This document shows, one piece after another, positions 44,710 to 54,847 of a DNA stretch of 56,334 nucleotides. The notes below the pieces were generated by a model that did no database searches, was not told where the DNA came from, and saw only the letters and a list, made by a program, of their open reading frames with translations. Numbering within the stretch: position 1 is the first letter of the stretch; every line of letters begins with the position of its first letter. This DNA is from Hypsibius dujardini (Eukaryota > Tardigrada > Eutardigrada > Parachela > Hypsibiidae): assembly GCA_001579985.1 (NCBI GenBank), contig LRSR01003775.1, positions 1 to 56,334 on the forward strand. The letters are read 5' to 3'. A program made the position numbers and the translations under genes.

Positions 44710-44900
44710 TTGTCTGTCTGTTTATCTGTTTGCCTGTCTGCCTGCCTGTCTGTCTGTCTATCTGTCCGTCAGTCTGCCTGTCTGTCTGTCTATCTGTTTG
44801 TCTATCTGTCTGTCTGTCTGCTTGTCTGTCTGTCTGTTTGTCTGCTTGTTTGTCTGTCTGTCCATCTGTCTGGCTGACTGTCCTGTCTGTCTGTCCGCCT
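44710..44900. repeat. (TGTC)n microsatellite in HADHA relic intron
   Basis: TCTG tetranucleotides with sporadic changes, starting about 10 bases after the exon border. Complementary in sense to the array at 43824-44120. Confidence 0.9.
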
Positions 44901-45071
44901 GTGGATCGATCTATTTTTTATTGTCTGTGTGCTTTTTAACTTTCAATTTGGCCTGTTTGTCTGTCTGTGGCCTGTTTGATAGTTTGTCTACTATCTTTGA
45001 TGCGCACAGTACAAACCTAATGTGGCTTTTTCTTGTTTCAGCGAGAGCACCGAAGATCTCCAGCTCCGCTT

Positions 45072-45372
45072 CAGGCAAGCACTAAAAGCATTATTAATTT
45101 TATCATTCACAACAGCAATTATTATGCCAAGCAAAGCTTTCGGCAGAGTACTGCTGACAAAACAAGTATAGACGCCTGTAGGTGAGATGCATTCGTGGAT
45201 TGCAACACCACTGCAAAGATCAAATGCGACAAAATCCGACACACACTATTGCTAAATCTGATATACAACGCATTCGCAATTATCCAAAATCCAATCGTTC
45301 TTAAAACTTTCTTAATAACATACCAGTGTCGTCAGATCTGGTGACGTATAACTGCACTCCAGTCGTACGGAA
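45072..45372. promoter_or_regulatory. conserved 5' flank of array copy 5 (same as 36246-36539)
   Basis: About 300 bases almost identical to the flank of copy 4 and ending at the same ATG region. Its left edge coincides with the broken end of the HADHA relic, which fixes a duplication breakpoint. Confidence 0.5.
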
Positions 45373-47829
45373 ATGTTGAAAGTGAAGCTATGCATCAACC
45401 TCATTTTATTTTGTGCTCTTATGAGGCCAGGCCAAGGCAAAGAAAAGCTATGCATCAGCCAGAGCTATCCCGGGCAGTGTGACGGAGACGATGAAGCTTG
45501 TGTCCAGTCGTGCAACGATGATAAACTAAGCGGCGGAAAGTGTGGAGCATTTAGGAGTACCAGGGTGTGTTACTGCGAAGGATGTCATCAAGGCGTAACA
45601 GGTAATGGCAAACGAACATACCGAAAGCTGCATTATCGGAATTTCCATAACTCGCAAACAAATAAAAGAAAATCAGCTTTAATTTTTTTTTCTAAATTCC
45701 TTTACCAAGTCCACTATCCGTGGAAAACACATTAGGCATATCGGGGTATCAAATCCCATTCGTATCCGACAGTATTGTCCGCTATTTTTTTGCGATCAGA
45801 CTCATCATGACAACATAAAATTGCAGATGTTTCCGGAACCCAGTCAGGATTATTTGCAAACCTCTCGCTCTCCCAGTCAAACCTAGAACGAAAAGTGGCG
45901 AATATTTCGGACCAGCTCTCCCAAGTATCTGGAAATCTTTCCCGATCCGAGGCCGTGATTCAGCAAAAGTTGACTGCCCTGTCAGATACAATCTCCCGAT
46001 TAGAATCATTCTGGAAAGGACAGATGGCTACATTGTCGGACACTCTGTTGGGTCCGACAGGAAGTGTCACGCGAGCCACTGATCGATTGACCTTACTGGA
46101 GTCTTCAGCAAGAAGAAAGTTTACCAATATTTCGGACGAGAAAGCGTTGATGGATATTTTTAAAGTGGTAACGCCAAACGAAAGGGATGCGGATGTTAGG
46201 AGAAACCGTGGAGGATTTCTGGTGTTCGCGCAGGGACCGTCGCTCTGGAAATTGCCTGGGGAAGATGCTGGCGAAACGAGAGAACTTTCAAACAATTCCG
46301 GAGAAGAAAATCACGCAGTTGCAGTGGATTGTGTTAACCATCATCTCTACTGGACAATTTGGGGAAAGGGAATTAGACGTTCTCGGTATGATGGCTCAGA
46401 CAATCATCTGGTCGTCACGAAAGGTAAAACACATCATGACAAATATCGTCATTTGGTAACATTTTCTGGAGAGCGATGCTGATTATGGCCTCGATTTTCA
46501 TTTCTAGCTGAAATATATCAAGGGTTGGCCGTGGACTTTGTGTCTGGAAATATGTTTTGGGTTCAAGGCAACGCCATTCTTGTAGCAAAGACGAGTAACC
46601 TGGAGGCTGGACACAAAACTACCATATCACATACGGAAATCATTTCAAATTCAGCACTTGCCGTGCATCCTTCCCGCGGGTAAGTAAGTGTAACGATTGA
46701 CCTTCAACTAAGCAACCAATTTTTAATTTATGCGATAATCTATGCCGTAAAACTTTTAATTAGTTTTCTGAGCGTTGACCAAAATAGCTTGCTCATGGTA
46801 TTAGCAGTTGTCATGCACTGATTGTTTTTGCAGTCAAGGATTGCAATTTATAGTGCGTCAATAGGTACAGTATTCTCCCGACTCAAGGGACAGCTAAGCC
46901 CCGCCCCACCCCCGAGCCACACACCGGTCCAAATATACGGCGCATGCGAGGGCGATGTTCACACCCTAGGGCATAAAACTATCCCTGGATGTCCAGAGAA
47001 TACAACGGCCAATCGAGTCCTCTAAAGTGTATGCGTCTGTGGATAGTTGTCATACGTATTCAACCTCGACCGGTATTCACTTAAAATCTGGATCTCGGGG
47101 AAATTTGAATCTCACCTTGACAAATTGAACTTCACTTGTGGTAATCTTGCTGATTTGCACAACATCCGAAAGTAAAAAGTAATCATGCAGTCGCCTCAAG
47201 AATGTTACAAATTTAATATCAGGTTTGCTCTTCGATTGATTCCCATTTAAAATGCTTCACATGAAAAAGTTGCCGCGTCAAAAATTATCTTCCAACCTAT
47301 CACTTTATGTGACAGGAAAATTTGTCGTTACTATCCAAACAAAGGAAAGACCTAAAAGCGGATTGAGGTCGGCCGGGGGAGAAGACAATCCTGCTGGAGG
47401 GGGTCGCAAAAAAATGTTCGCTCCCTTCCCCCGCTGGGCGAGGGGGCAAGCTTTAACATGTAAAAAGCCTAACAAATTTTGAAGCAGTTAAATAACTTCA
47501 ACTTAATAAATCACAATATAAAACTAACAGGCAGCTTTTCCTCATTAAGTGAATAGAGATAATGAAAAAACAGCAGTGCCGTCAAGAGATTCATTTTAGT
47601 TTTGGAACCATCGCTCAATCATCTCGTCATTGAAATCCACAGATACAAGAACCGATGCAGATGCCGAGGCTGCAGTTGCGTGCTTGAGTACGATATGCTC
47701 TATGTCAGTACAAAGAAGGGGTACCAGTTCTACACCCAACCACAGCCACTAGTGCGAGTGACTCCGACCGTCTATTTCTCTCGCGAATTCTGCGAATTCA
47801 TCGTTGCTACCATGTACGTAATCGGTTAG
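45373..47829 (+). CDS. array copy 5: defensin-like + helical leader + first propeller blades + foreign terminal exon
   Basis: Exons 45373..45601 (signal peptide and the eight-cysteine CS-alpha-beta domain, CISQSYPGQC...CVQSC...GGKC...CYCEGC), 45827..46423 (helical leader LSRSEAVIQQKLTALSD, then FAQGPSLWKLPGED and HHLYWTIWGKG), 46508..46679 (MFWVQGNAILVAK). The B_lectin exon of copies 3 and 4 is absent. The exons for the later blades and EGF are also absent, because homology with copy 6 stops near 47658. An in-frame acceptor there (CCGATGCAG|ATGCCGAGG) would join in phase 2 to 47661..47829, adding GCRGCSCVLEYDMLYVSTKK and ending FIVATMYVIG with TAG. That gives an uninterrupted 388-residue frame. 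Whether this chimera is transcribed is unknown; a two-to-three-blade propeller would not fold normally. No lesion lies inside the coding exons themselves. Confidence 0.55.
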
Positions 47830-47831
47830 TG

Positions 47832-48411
47832 TTAGTTCGCGGCATCAAGGGATTGTACTCGGACCGGATTGGGGGTCTGGTAGCTGGACTGGGATTGGTA
47901 TCCAGAAGGAGCCTGATAGCTTGGCGGTGACGGATAACTGGGTGGTGATTGGTAACCTCCGTAAGAACCTCCGTAATATAGATCCGGTAGCTTGGAGGGG
48001 ATTGGTAACTGGGAGGCGATTGTTAACTGTAATATTGATTGGCCGGCAGACTTCCATACAGAGACCGGGTGTCGGGTGCAGCACCATAGTGGAAGTATGG
48101 TGCAGGTGCTGGCGCATCATAGGGACCTAAATTTGAAAGGATTTATTTAATAAATCATCGTTTCTTCTATTTCGGTAAAATATCAGCGATACAAATAATA
48201 CAGACAATCAGTAGATATTAGGTAAAAACATCAATTTATAAATTAATGTACGAAATGCCAATGCTCATATGTATAGTTTACAGAACATAACAGAAACTAT
48301 ACAATCACTGTACAAACAATACACACCGTATATATATCTTTATGTGAATCTCTTATCTGCGTAAGCAATACCAGCGCTGAGCAGGAAGACGACAACTATT
48401 GGGCTATACAT
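47832..48411 (-). pseudogene. secreted Pro/Tyr-rich repeat protein, decayed
   Basis: Exon 1 (48411..48357) encodes an excellent signal peptide, MYSPIVVVFLLSAGIAYA. Exon 2 (48126..47832, after AATTTAG) joins in phase 1 to give AGPYDAPAPAPYFHYGAAPD, then repeated SPPSYQSPPSY, YYGGSYGGYQSPPSY and a C-terminus near VQSLDAAN. Three lesions are visible: the donor reads GCAG|ATAAGA where GTAAGA is expected, a TAA interrupts at 48025-48023 (QYYS stop QSPPSY), and a frame change separates the two repeat halves near 47960. PPSY-type repeats occur in secreted structural, cuticle or adhesive proteins, but no family is assigned. Confidence 0.6.
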
Positions 48412-50397
48412 GCTTTGTGATTGTGGTTTGAGTTTTATAACAAAAATACTGAAACAAATGCGTTTTTGAGATCACTGCAGGTGGAGTAATTTGAGCGGGA
48501 CAGGAAAATCGAATTTTTCTGCAACTTAAAATGCGTACTTATGTTACTTTTTTTGAATTTTTATACAGCAAGGGTTTATACAATGTGACGAAAGTTCTCT
48601 TCAAGGCATGGGCAGTCTTGTGGATGGAACATACGTATGATAAGAGACTAATACGTAATTGTCTCAGCCGTTTTCCTATCATGCGGTTAAACACGCAAGT
48701 CATACTTTGAATGTCGTCTGGTCTCAGCGGAAGTAATTTATTAATTTTTTTAAGCAATAACAAGGTCTGACGTGACTCTACTGTAGCTTCGTACATACTA
48801 GGGAACCTTACAAGAAAGTACTGTACTTAATTTTTCTGCCTTTAGCTTGAGCATTGTGGTAATTTAAACGGTAAAGTATTTGAGTCATACGCCGGAAGAT
48901 AGTTCATAAGCCGTATCACCCATTCAGCTTAATTAAAACCAGTTCTATAAGGTATGAAAAAAGACTCCACACTAGTTTGAGCCGGTTCTGCATATCGTGT
49001 GATTTCCCGGGTATGGTTAGCCGTACCAAACTTTGCCTGCCTTCACATCGTATTCTGTCGAACAAAAAATAAATGATTCTGTTTTTTTACGCGGTACTTT
49101 ACAAGCAGCAAAAAAAATATAAATCGTAAAAATGTGCCCAATCATTCACCATCACAGAAAACAAGTTCCAGCATTTCCGTGCACGTTTTAAGGTAGAATA
49201 AAGACTCGCTTACACATTTGCAGTAGTCATATCGCTGTGATGGGTCCGAGTATATTTAGAGTTTTTATGCGATGAAATTGTCTCCCGGGCTTATGGTAGA
49301 AGGCGTAGCGAGAGAGGTTGCTACTCGAAGAAAAAATAATCGCTCTTCTCAGGAAGTTGTCTTTTTTGTTTCTCTCGTATTTTCTTCTTCAGCGAAATTT
49401 ATTAAATCCCGAATTCAGGCTTAGAGCTCCTGAATACTTCAATAATAATTGCGTTTTAATTCAATCAAAGGTATAGGTCTGTTGGAACCATTGTTGCCCG
49501 CCAAAAATGAAGAGAGAGTCCAATGAAGTTAACAACAAACAAACGGCAAAAACTTGAATTTATCGTGTGATTGGTAAAAAAACGTTGTAGTCATGAATAG
49601 CGACGTAGTCAGTTAATGGGATTCTACTCATTATTATTCCGATTGGATTCGGAACGAAAATTCATCGCAAACGGTTGCTTCTCGAAAAATTTGTGCACGC
49701 TGCTTTCAGAATTCTTCTTATAGGCCATTTCTGTTTTCTTCTTAGAGAAATGTTATTTACTGTCATAATGTCCGTGCACAAGTTGATCTACTTTTTCCAA
49801 ACCGTGATATTTTAATAGCGATATGCGAACCTCCGCTTCGTTAAAAATTGCTCTGATAATTCAACGGTTTTTCTAGTTTTCTTTAAAATTTATGTCTCAT
49901 TTCTTGAGATTTCATTTTGCAACTTTAACCTTTCGTTAACTTTCCTTTTCAGATTTTGCCCATTTACAATATTTGCAAATTTTTTGTTTATCGACCAGTT
50001 TCCGTATACACCAGACCGTTACAACTTCAAAGAAGCTTTGAGGTTGCACCTTCTACCCACAGCAGTACTCGCTGTCGTGCATACTGTAGAAAATTGTAAT
50101 ATGGTCTGCAGTCATTTTCTTGCTTAAGAAGGACTGCCAAACCGGTGTAAGAAATAGCAGACGTAAAAAGCTAGTTCATTCGTCATTACAGGTTAGCGCT
50201 GCAGGCTGCCCACAATATCTGAGCAGTAATTGACGTCAGTTGCTCTTTCGAGTGCAGTAAAATATCTACGTCTACTGGCAAAAATCGGGTGTCTGTACTT
50301 CTATTAACACTTTGTAAACTTTTCATTTTTTTCACATATTCCATAAATGCGATAATAACATCTTGTCTCTTTTTTTAGTGAACCCTGCACCTCTCAG
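48412..50397. other. AT-rich intergenic DNA, no gene seen
   Basis: Nearly 2 kb without a supported coding frame, transposase motif or clear repeat. The minus-strand frame at 48539-48796 has no recognisable features. It is unique compared with the rest of the array and was probably brought in with the foreign segment that interrupts copy 5. Confidence 0.3.
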
Positions 50398-50470
50398 ATG
50401 GCACGAATCTTTTTAACGGTGCTGCTCATTTTTTCAAGTGTTATTTACGCGTCTCCAAGTAATTTGCAGG
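50398..50470 (+). CDS. orphan signal-peptide exon (possible alternative first exon of copy 6)
   Basis: After TTTTTTTAG, an ATG at 50398 opens MARIFLTVLLIFSSVIYASP and continues SNLQ to a strong donor CAGG|GTAAGA in phase 1. The phase fits the acceptor of the first propeller exon of copy 6 at 52405, as well as the other phase-1 modules of the array. It is a much better signal peptide than the exon at 52002. No other partner exon is visible between 50470 and 52000. Confidence 0.45.
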
Positions 50471-51985
50471 GTAAGACAGTTTTTTTATTGTTGTATTGAT
50501 CTGATAGGGGCTTCAGAGATGCAGAATGTTCTACTCAGTTCTGGAAAGTAAAAAATTAAAATAATATGACTACCGGGTGGAAACTTATTTTTTGGCAATT
50601 ATTTACAAATTGTTGAGGTCGTGAACGTCAGTCGTTACAAAAACATGATGACGCTAAAATTTAGCAAATTCAATTGACTTCCAACGACTATACTCAAATT
50701 GTTATATCGTGCAAGAGTATGATTGAGAACTTCATGTATTCTAACCTTAATCAAATTTGAAAATGTCATTGGAGCACAATTTTCAACCCGCGGTTTGCGA
50801 GGCTTGGTAATTGTCTCCCTGTTTGCGTTTTTGGAAAACGCACAAAGCGCTTTTGATAACAGCATTTTTGAAGCATTTTATGTGGGCTTCATAAATAATG
50901 ATTATGTTCGTAATTTTGCAACATTTAAATTTCCCCCGCATCGAAACTTGAAACGCCCAACAAGGCCCGAGAAGCTCATATCGTTGGGACAAAGTGTCGC
51001 CACGTCATAGCTTTCGCTGTGAGGATGTAACTGCTAAAATTTGAACAAAGTCTTTCCTAAGACAACAGTTTACAAAGTTGAAATGCATTTGGGTGTTCTG
51101 TAGAGCGTTTCAGCAAAAGCGAGACTCATGAAAGACTCGTCAAAGATAAAATTGCCAGAAAGCTCCCTGACATTTCGTCACTTAGTTCTATGCACAAAGT
51201 AATCTTGAGATCTCCAATCCTTTTGAAATTTTTACCAACCATGATTAAGATGCGTTACTACTGTTTGACATCAAATTTTCTTTCTTTTTATATTTTTTTT
51301 GCGAATTTTTTATTCGGGGACATTTTCGTCACTTACTCATGTCTAAATATTTAAAAATTAAAATACTTTATTCATAAATTTTCAAAATGTGAAGTAATAT
51401 GAAGCTATAGAGTTCCGAAATAGTGGGTCTCGGTCGGTTATCAAGGACTGAAAGTTTGCAAATTAGCAAAAATCGTTTTTTTTAACTTTATCGAGTTATC
51501 AATCTTGCTCCTGAGTTCTTCTGCCGACATGACAGAGTTCGGGCTGGTCTTCTTCACGAATTTGATTCTGACGGCATATTCGGTCTTGCGCTTTTCCTGT
51601 TTCGTGCGCCCGGAGTGAGCGCGGATGCATGTCTGGTAGCTGCTGCAGCGGTTCACTTCCATAAGTAAACGCAACCTTCTCGGGCACTTTCCGCATACGA
51701 GTAGCTGCAAATGTAGCGGCTGTCCAGGCGGCTGAGATACAACTTTAAGTCCAAGTCAGTGAATCGTGGTGGAAGAGCAGTAAGCCATGCAGGGGAGCAT
51801 TCCTTGCCGAGGACATGAAGACTGTACGATAGAGAATCATCAATGGTAATCTTTTTGGGTTTCCAGTCGGGCTCGTTGTGGGTTGTCGTAGAACCTGCAG
51901 AAAGAGCCTTAATAGAACAATAGTGAGCTGTATTTGACATTTACGCGTGACCGTTTAATGAAAATCGGTATAAGTGAGCAATCAA
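50471..51985. other. intron or spacer with unassigned frames
   Basis: A plus-strand frame (50723-51010) and overlapping minus-strand frames (51441-51940, with SLHVLGKECSPAWLTALPPR and, in another frame, KTEYAVRIKFVKKTSP) have some coding character, but no start, splice or family evidence. The minus-strand region may be a decayed gene. Confidence 0.3.
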
Positions 51986-52001
51986 TTAATGAACCGCTCG
52001 T

Positions 52002-54561
52002 ATGAACTTACTGCTGGTGACGCTTGCAGTCGTTAGGAATTCTCCCTGCGGCAGCGTCCGAGCAAAAAACATCCATCTGTTTGGCATCAAACTGACCACT
52101 CACGGTCAATGGGACGGAGACATCTTACATATTTTGTGCTCAAATCTCACTACTCTCATTCTTCCACTCTCACATCCCCATCCTGATAACTCAGATCCCC
52201 CATATTACAACCCCCATCTGTCATCTCCCATCCCAAACCTTTTACATAAATCCCTCAACTTGATGCAAACGTTTGTTTTACTTGTTGAGTAATCATAAAA
52301 TGTAATATTATATTGCTGAGTACAACCAGGGTTTATCCAAAAGAAAGTATGCACAGAAAGATTGTTCCTCGCCTGCAGTGTTTATTTTGGCTGCCTGTTT
52401 TCAGAGCGACGGACTACAACAGAGCCAAACAAAACAAGTGGATTTCTCGTTTTCGCGCAGGGTACAGCCCTTTGGAAATTACCTCTTGATGATCATGACG
52501 ACATAAAACAGCTTCCAAATATTTTTGGAGAATACATTAGCGCAGTTGCAGTGGATTGTGTTAACCATCATCTCTACTGGACAAATCGCGATACGGGAAT
52601 TAGACGTTCTCGATATGATGGCTCAGACAACCATCTGGTCGTCTCAAAAGGTAAAACACGTCATACGAAATACCGTCATTAATGGCATTTCCTGGAGAGC
52701 GATGCTAATTATGGCATCGATTTTCATTTCTAGCTCACTTATATACGGGATTGGCCGTAGACTTTGTTGCCGGAAATATGTTTTGGACTGAAGACAACGC
52801 CATTGTTGTAGCAAAGATGAATCACCTGGAGGCTGGACATAAAACTATCATTTCATTCACGGAAAGGACCAAAAACACCTACCACTACTACAACACATTT
52901 ATACTAGGACTTGCCGTGCATCCTTCCCGCAGGTAGATTAATGAAGCGATTGACCTTCAACTAAGCAACCACTCTTTAGGTTGTGCAATAATACATGCAG
53001 TTAAGCTTTTAATTAGTTTTCTGAGCGTTTACCAAATATCTTGCTCATGGTATTAACAGTTGTCATGCACTGATTGATTTCGTAGTCAAAGACTGCGATT
53101 TCTAATGACGATTTCTTGCTGATGTGCATAACATCCGAAAGTGATAAGCAATCATGCGGTGGCCCCAAAAACGTAACAAAATTAATATTGTGGTTGCTCT
53201 TTAACTGATGCCCATTTAAAATGCTACATGTGGAAGAGTTGCCGCGCCAAAAATTATCTTCCAACCAATCACCTCATGTGACAGGAGATGTTTTTGGTAT
53301 CATCCAAAATATAGGAAAGATCTAAAAGCGGATTGAGGTTGGCCAGATGAGACGGCAAGCTTGCTGAAGAATAATTGCGTGGCAAAAAATTATTTCAACT
53401 TCATAAATCACGTTATAAAACCAGCAGTTTTTCAACTTTCCATTTCAAGTGAATGGAGAGATAATGAAAAAACAGCAGTGCCGTCAAAAAATTCATTGTG
53501 GTTTTGGAACCACCGCTAAATCATCTCGTTATTGTAATCCACAGACACTGGAACCGATAAAGAATTTACCATGATTTGTTTTGCTGTTCTGCCCGAAGAA
53601 CAATTTACAAGAAAAAAATTGCCGCCATCTCAATCACTATTATACATTTGCAGTTCAATCTACTGGTCAGACTTTGACGACACAATCGAGACTGCCTCCA
53701 TGGATGGAAGTAATCGTCAAGTCTTGGTCACTGGAGTCACGGCCTATTCTCTGGCTTTGGATTACGAAGCTAACGAACTTTACTGGGCAGATTCCCGTAA
53801 GCTGACGTAGTTGTCAAAACACGAACTCATTTACAGCCGAAAATCCGTTGGTGTTTGTCCTGCACGTAACCGTTTTTTTGGACACGTTTATGTCCGGATC
53901 CGTCAATGTAATTGACAACAACCGACTGATTAAATGTCCGGCCGTCATAGTTGACGGTGACACTTCCAACTCTTCGTCAGAATAAAAGCGACATTTAATC
54001 CGCTACAATGTCAACTAATCAAATTTACCGAAGCAAAATGTCTGTTAATTATTGTTCTGATCATTTTCTACAGGTACTGGAAATATCGAATGCATTTCGC
54101 TGAATGGAGGAAACAAACGAATTTTCTCGGCTCAAGAATGGGCGGGGGGAAGTCCAGGCATCTCATTGTCGGAAAGACGCGTTTACTGGACGTCCTTCTG
54201 GTCGATGTAACTCAATATTGCAACCGAATCCTGGAATTGTCTTTCCTTAATCCGCGTTCTGTTGCAGTAACACCGTCAATAGTATCTCCAAAAGTGGATC
54301 GACAATGAAGCAACATTCCCTTCCAGCCGGACGGAGTGAAGAATTACGCGGAATTGTTTTTGTGCCAGAACAGTGCCCCAAATGCACGTTCAATCAAAAA
54401 CCATTAAATTTATACTTCGAATCGCAGCCTAATATATTTTCCATTTAGTGAACAATGCATGCGCTGTTTCCAATGGAGGATGTCCTTTCATCTGTCTGCC
54501 TCTCCCAGAAAATAAGAAGAAATGTGTCTGCCCTGATGGCAATTCATCCTGCACTTCATAA
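52002..54561 (+). CDS. array copy 6: YWTD propeller-EGF protein, intact core
   Basis: Seven exons: 52002..52104, 52405..52650, 52734..52932, 53654..53796, 54074..54206, 54268..54383, 54449..54561, phases 1, 1, 2, 1, 2, 1, for 350 residues without interruption. The first exon (MNLLLVTLAVVRNSPCGSV) is a weak signal peptide; 50398..50470 is an alternative. Six blades are visible: FLVFAQGTALWKLP, HHLYWTNRDTG, MFWTEDNAIVVAK, IYWSDFDDT, LYWADS and VYWTSF. An LRP-type EGF follows (CAVSNGGCPFICLPLP, then KKCVCPDGNSSC), ending three residues later. Proteins of this class bind ligands outside the cell; here there is no membrane anchor. The sixth exon ends AAAT|GCACGT, a GC donor where copies 2 and 4 and the relic have GT. 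The third exon is 27 bases longer than in the paralogues (extra residues around TKNTYHYYNTF). This is the only copy with an undamaged core. Confidence 0.75.
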
Positions 54562-54847
54562 CATCTTTCGCAGTTTCTTCCCGATTTGTTGGACGAACTT
54601 CCGTCGCAGATTTCTTTATATGTGTTTGGTTGTTTTGTCGGTCTAATATTTTAATCGAAACCGAATTGAAATTCTTCGGCATACTCTTCATTTGATTATG
54701 TTTCTAATAGTATCGAACCACAGGATCAATTTTCAATTATTATTCGTTGATTAATGAAATAATTGATTTGTTTATTCGAGAAATAAGACGAACAACGAAA
54801 TTTGTCAGTCAATTTCGGCCAAAACTGAAAATAAAGAAACAGCTACG
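54562..54847. other. family 3'-UTR of copy 6
   Basis: CGCAGTTTCTTCCCGATTTGTTGG and following bases match the 3' flanks of copies 2 and 4. The homology runs to about 54840, where it is joined to the truncated ATP synthase f block. Confidence 0.5.

Larger units (their letters stand above)
43268..45076 (+). pseudogene. HADHA: HADHA (mitochondrial trifunctional protein alpha) pseudogene with internal deletion
   Basis: Exon pieces: about 43268..43351 (DPLGPGLSDPETNTLRYLES), 43579..43807 (LYPTPLKILDVLQTG), 44146..44255 ([20 protein letters not shown]), 44388..44698 ([32 protein letters not shown]) and 45042 on (ESTEDLQLRFRQA). HADHA carries enoyl-CoA hydratase and 3-hydroxyacyl-CoA dehydrogenase activities of beta-oxidation. 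Two in-frame stops are present (TAA 43661-43663; TAA 44496-44498). The whole NAD-binding part between KKNRFGTP and EGHDPKK, about 270 residues in the human protein, is missing, as are the N-terminal hydratase exons. Three introns contain TCTG/CAGA microsatellites. The last exon ends abruptly at CTTCAGGCAAGC, where the flank of array copy 5 begins. Confidence 0.85.
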
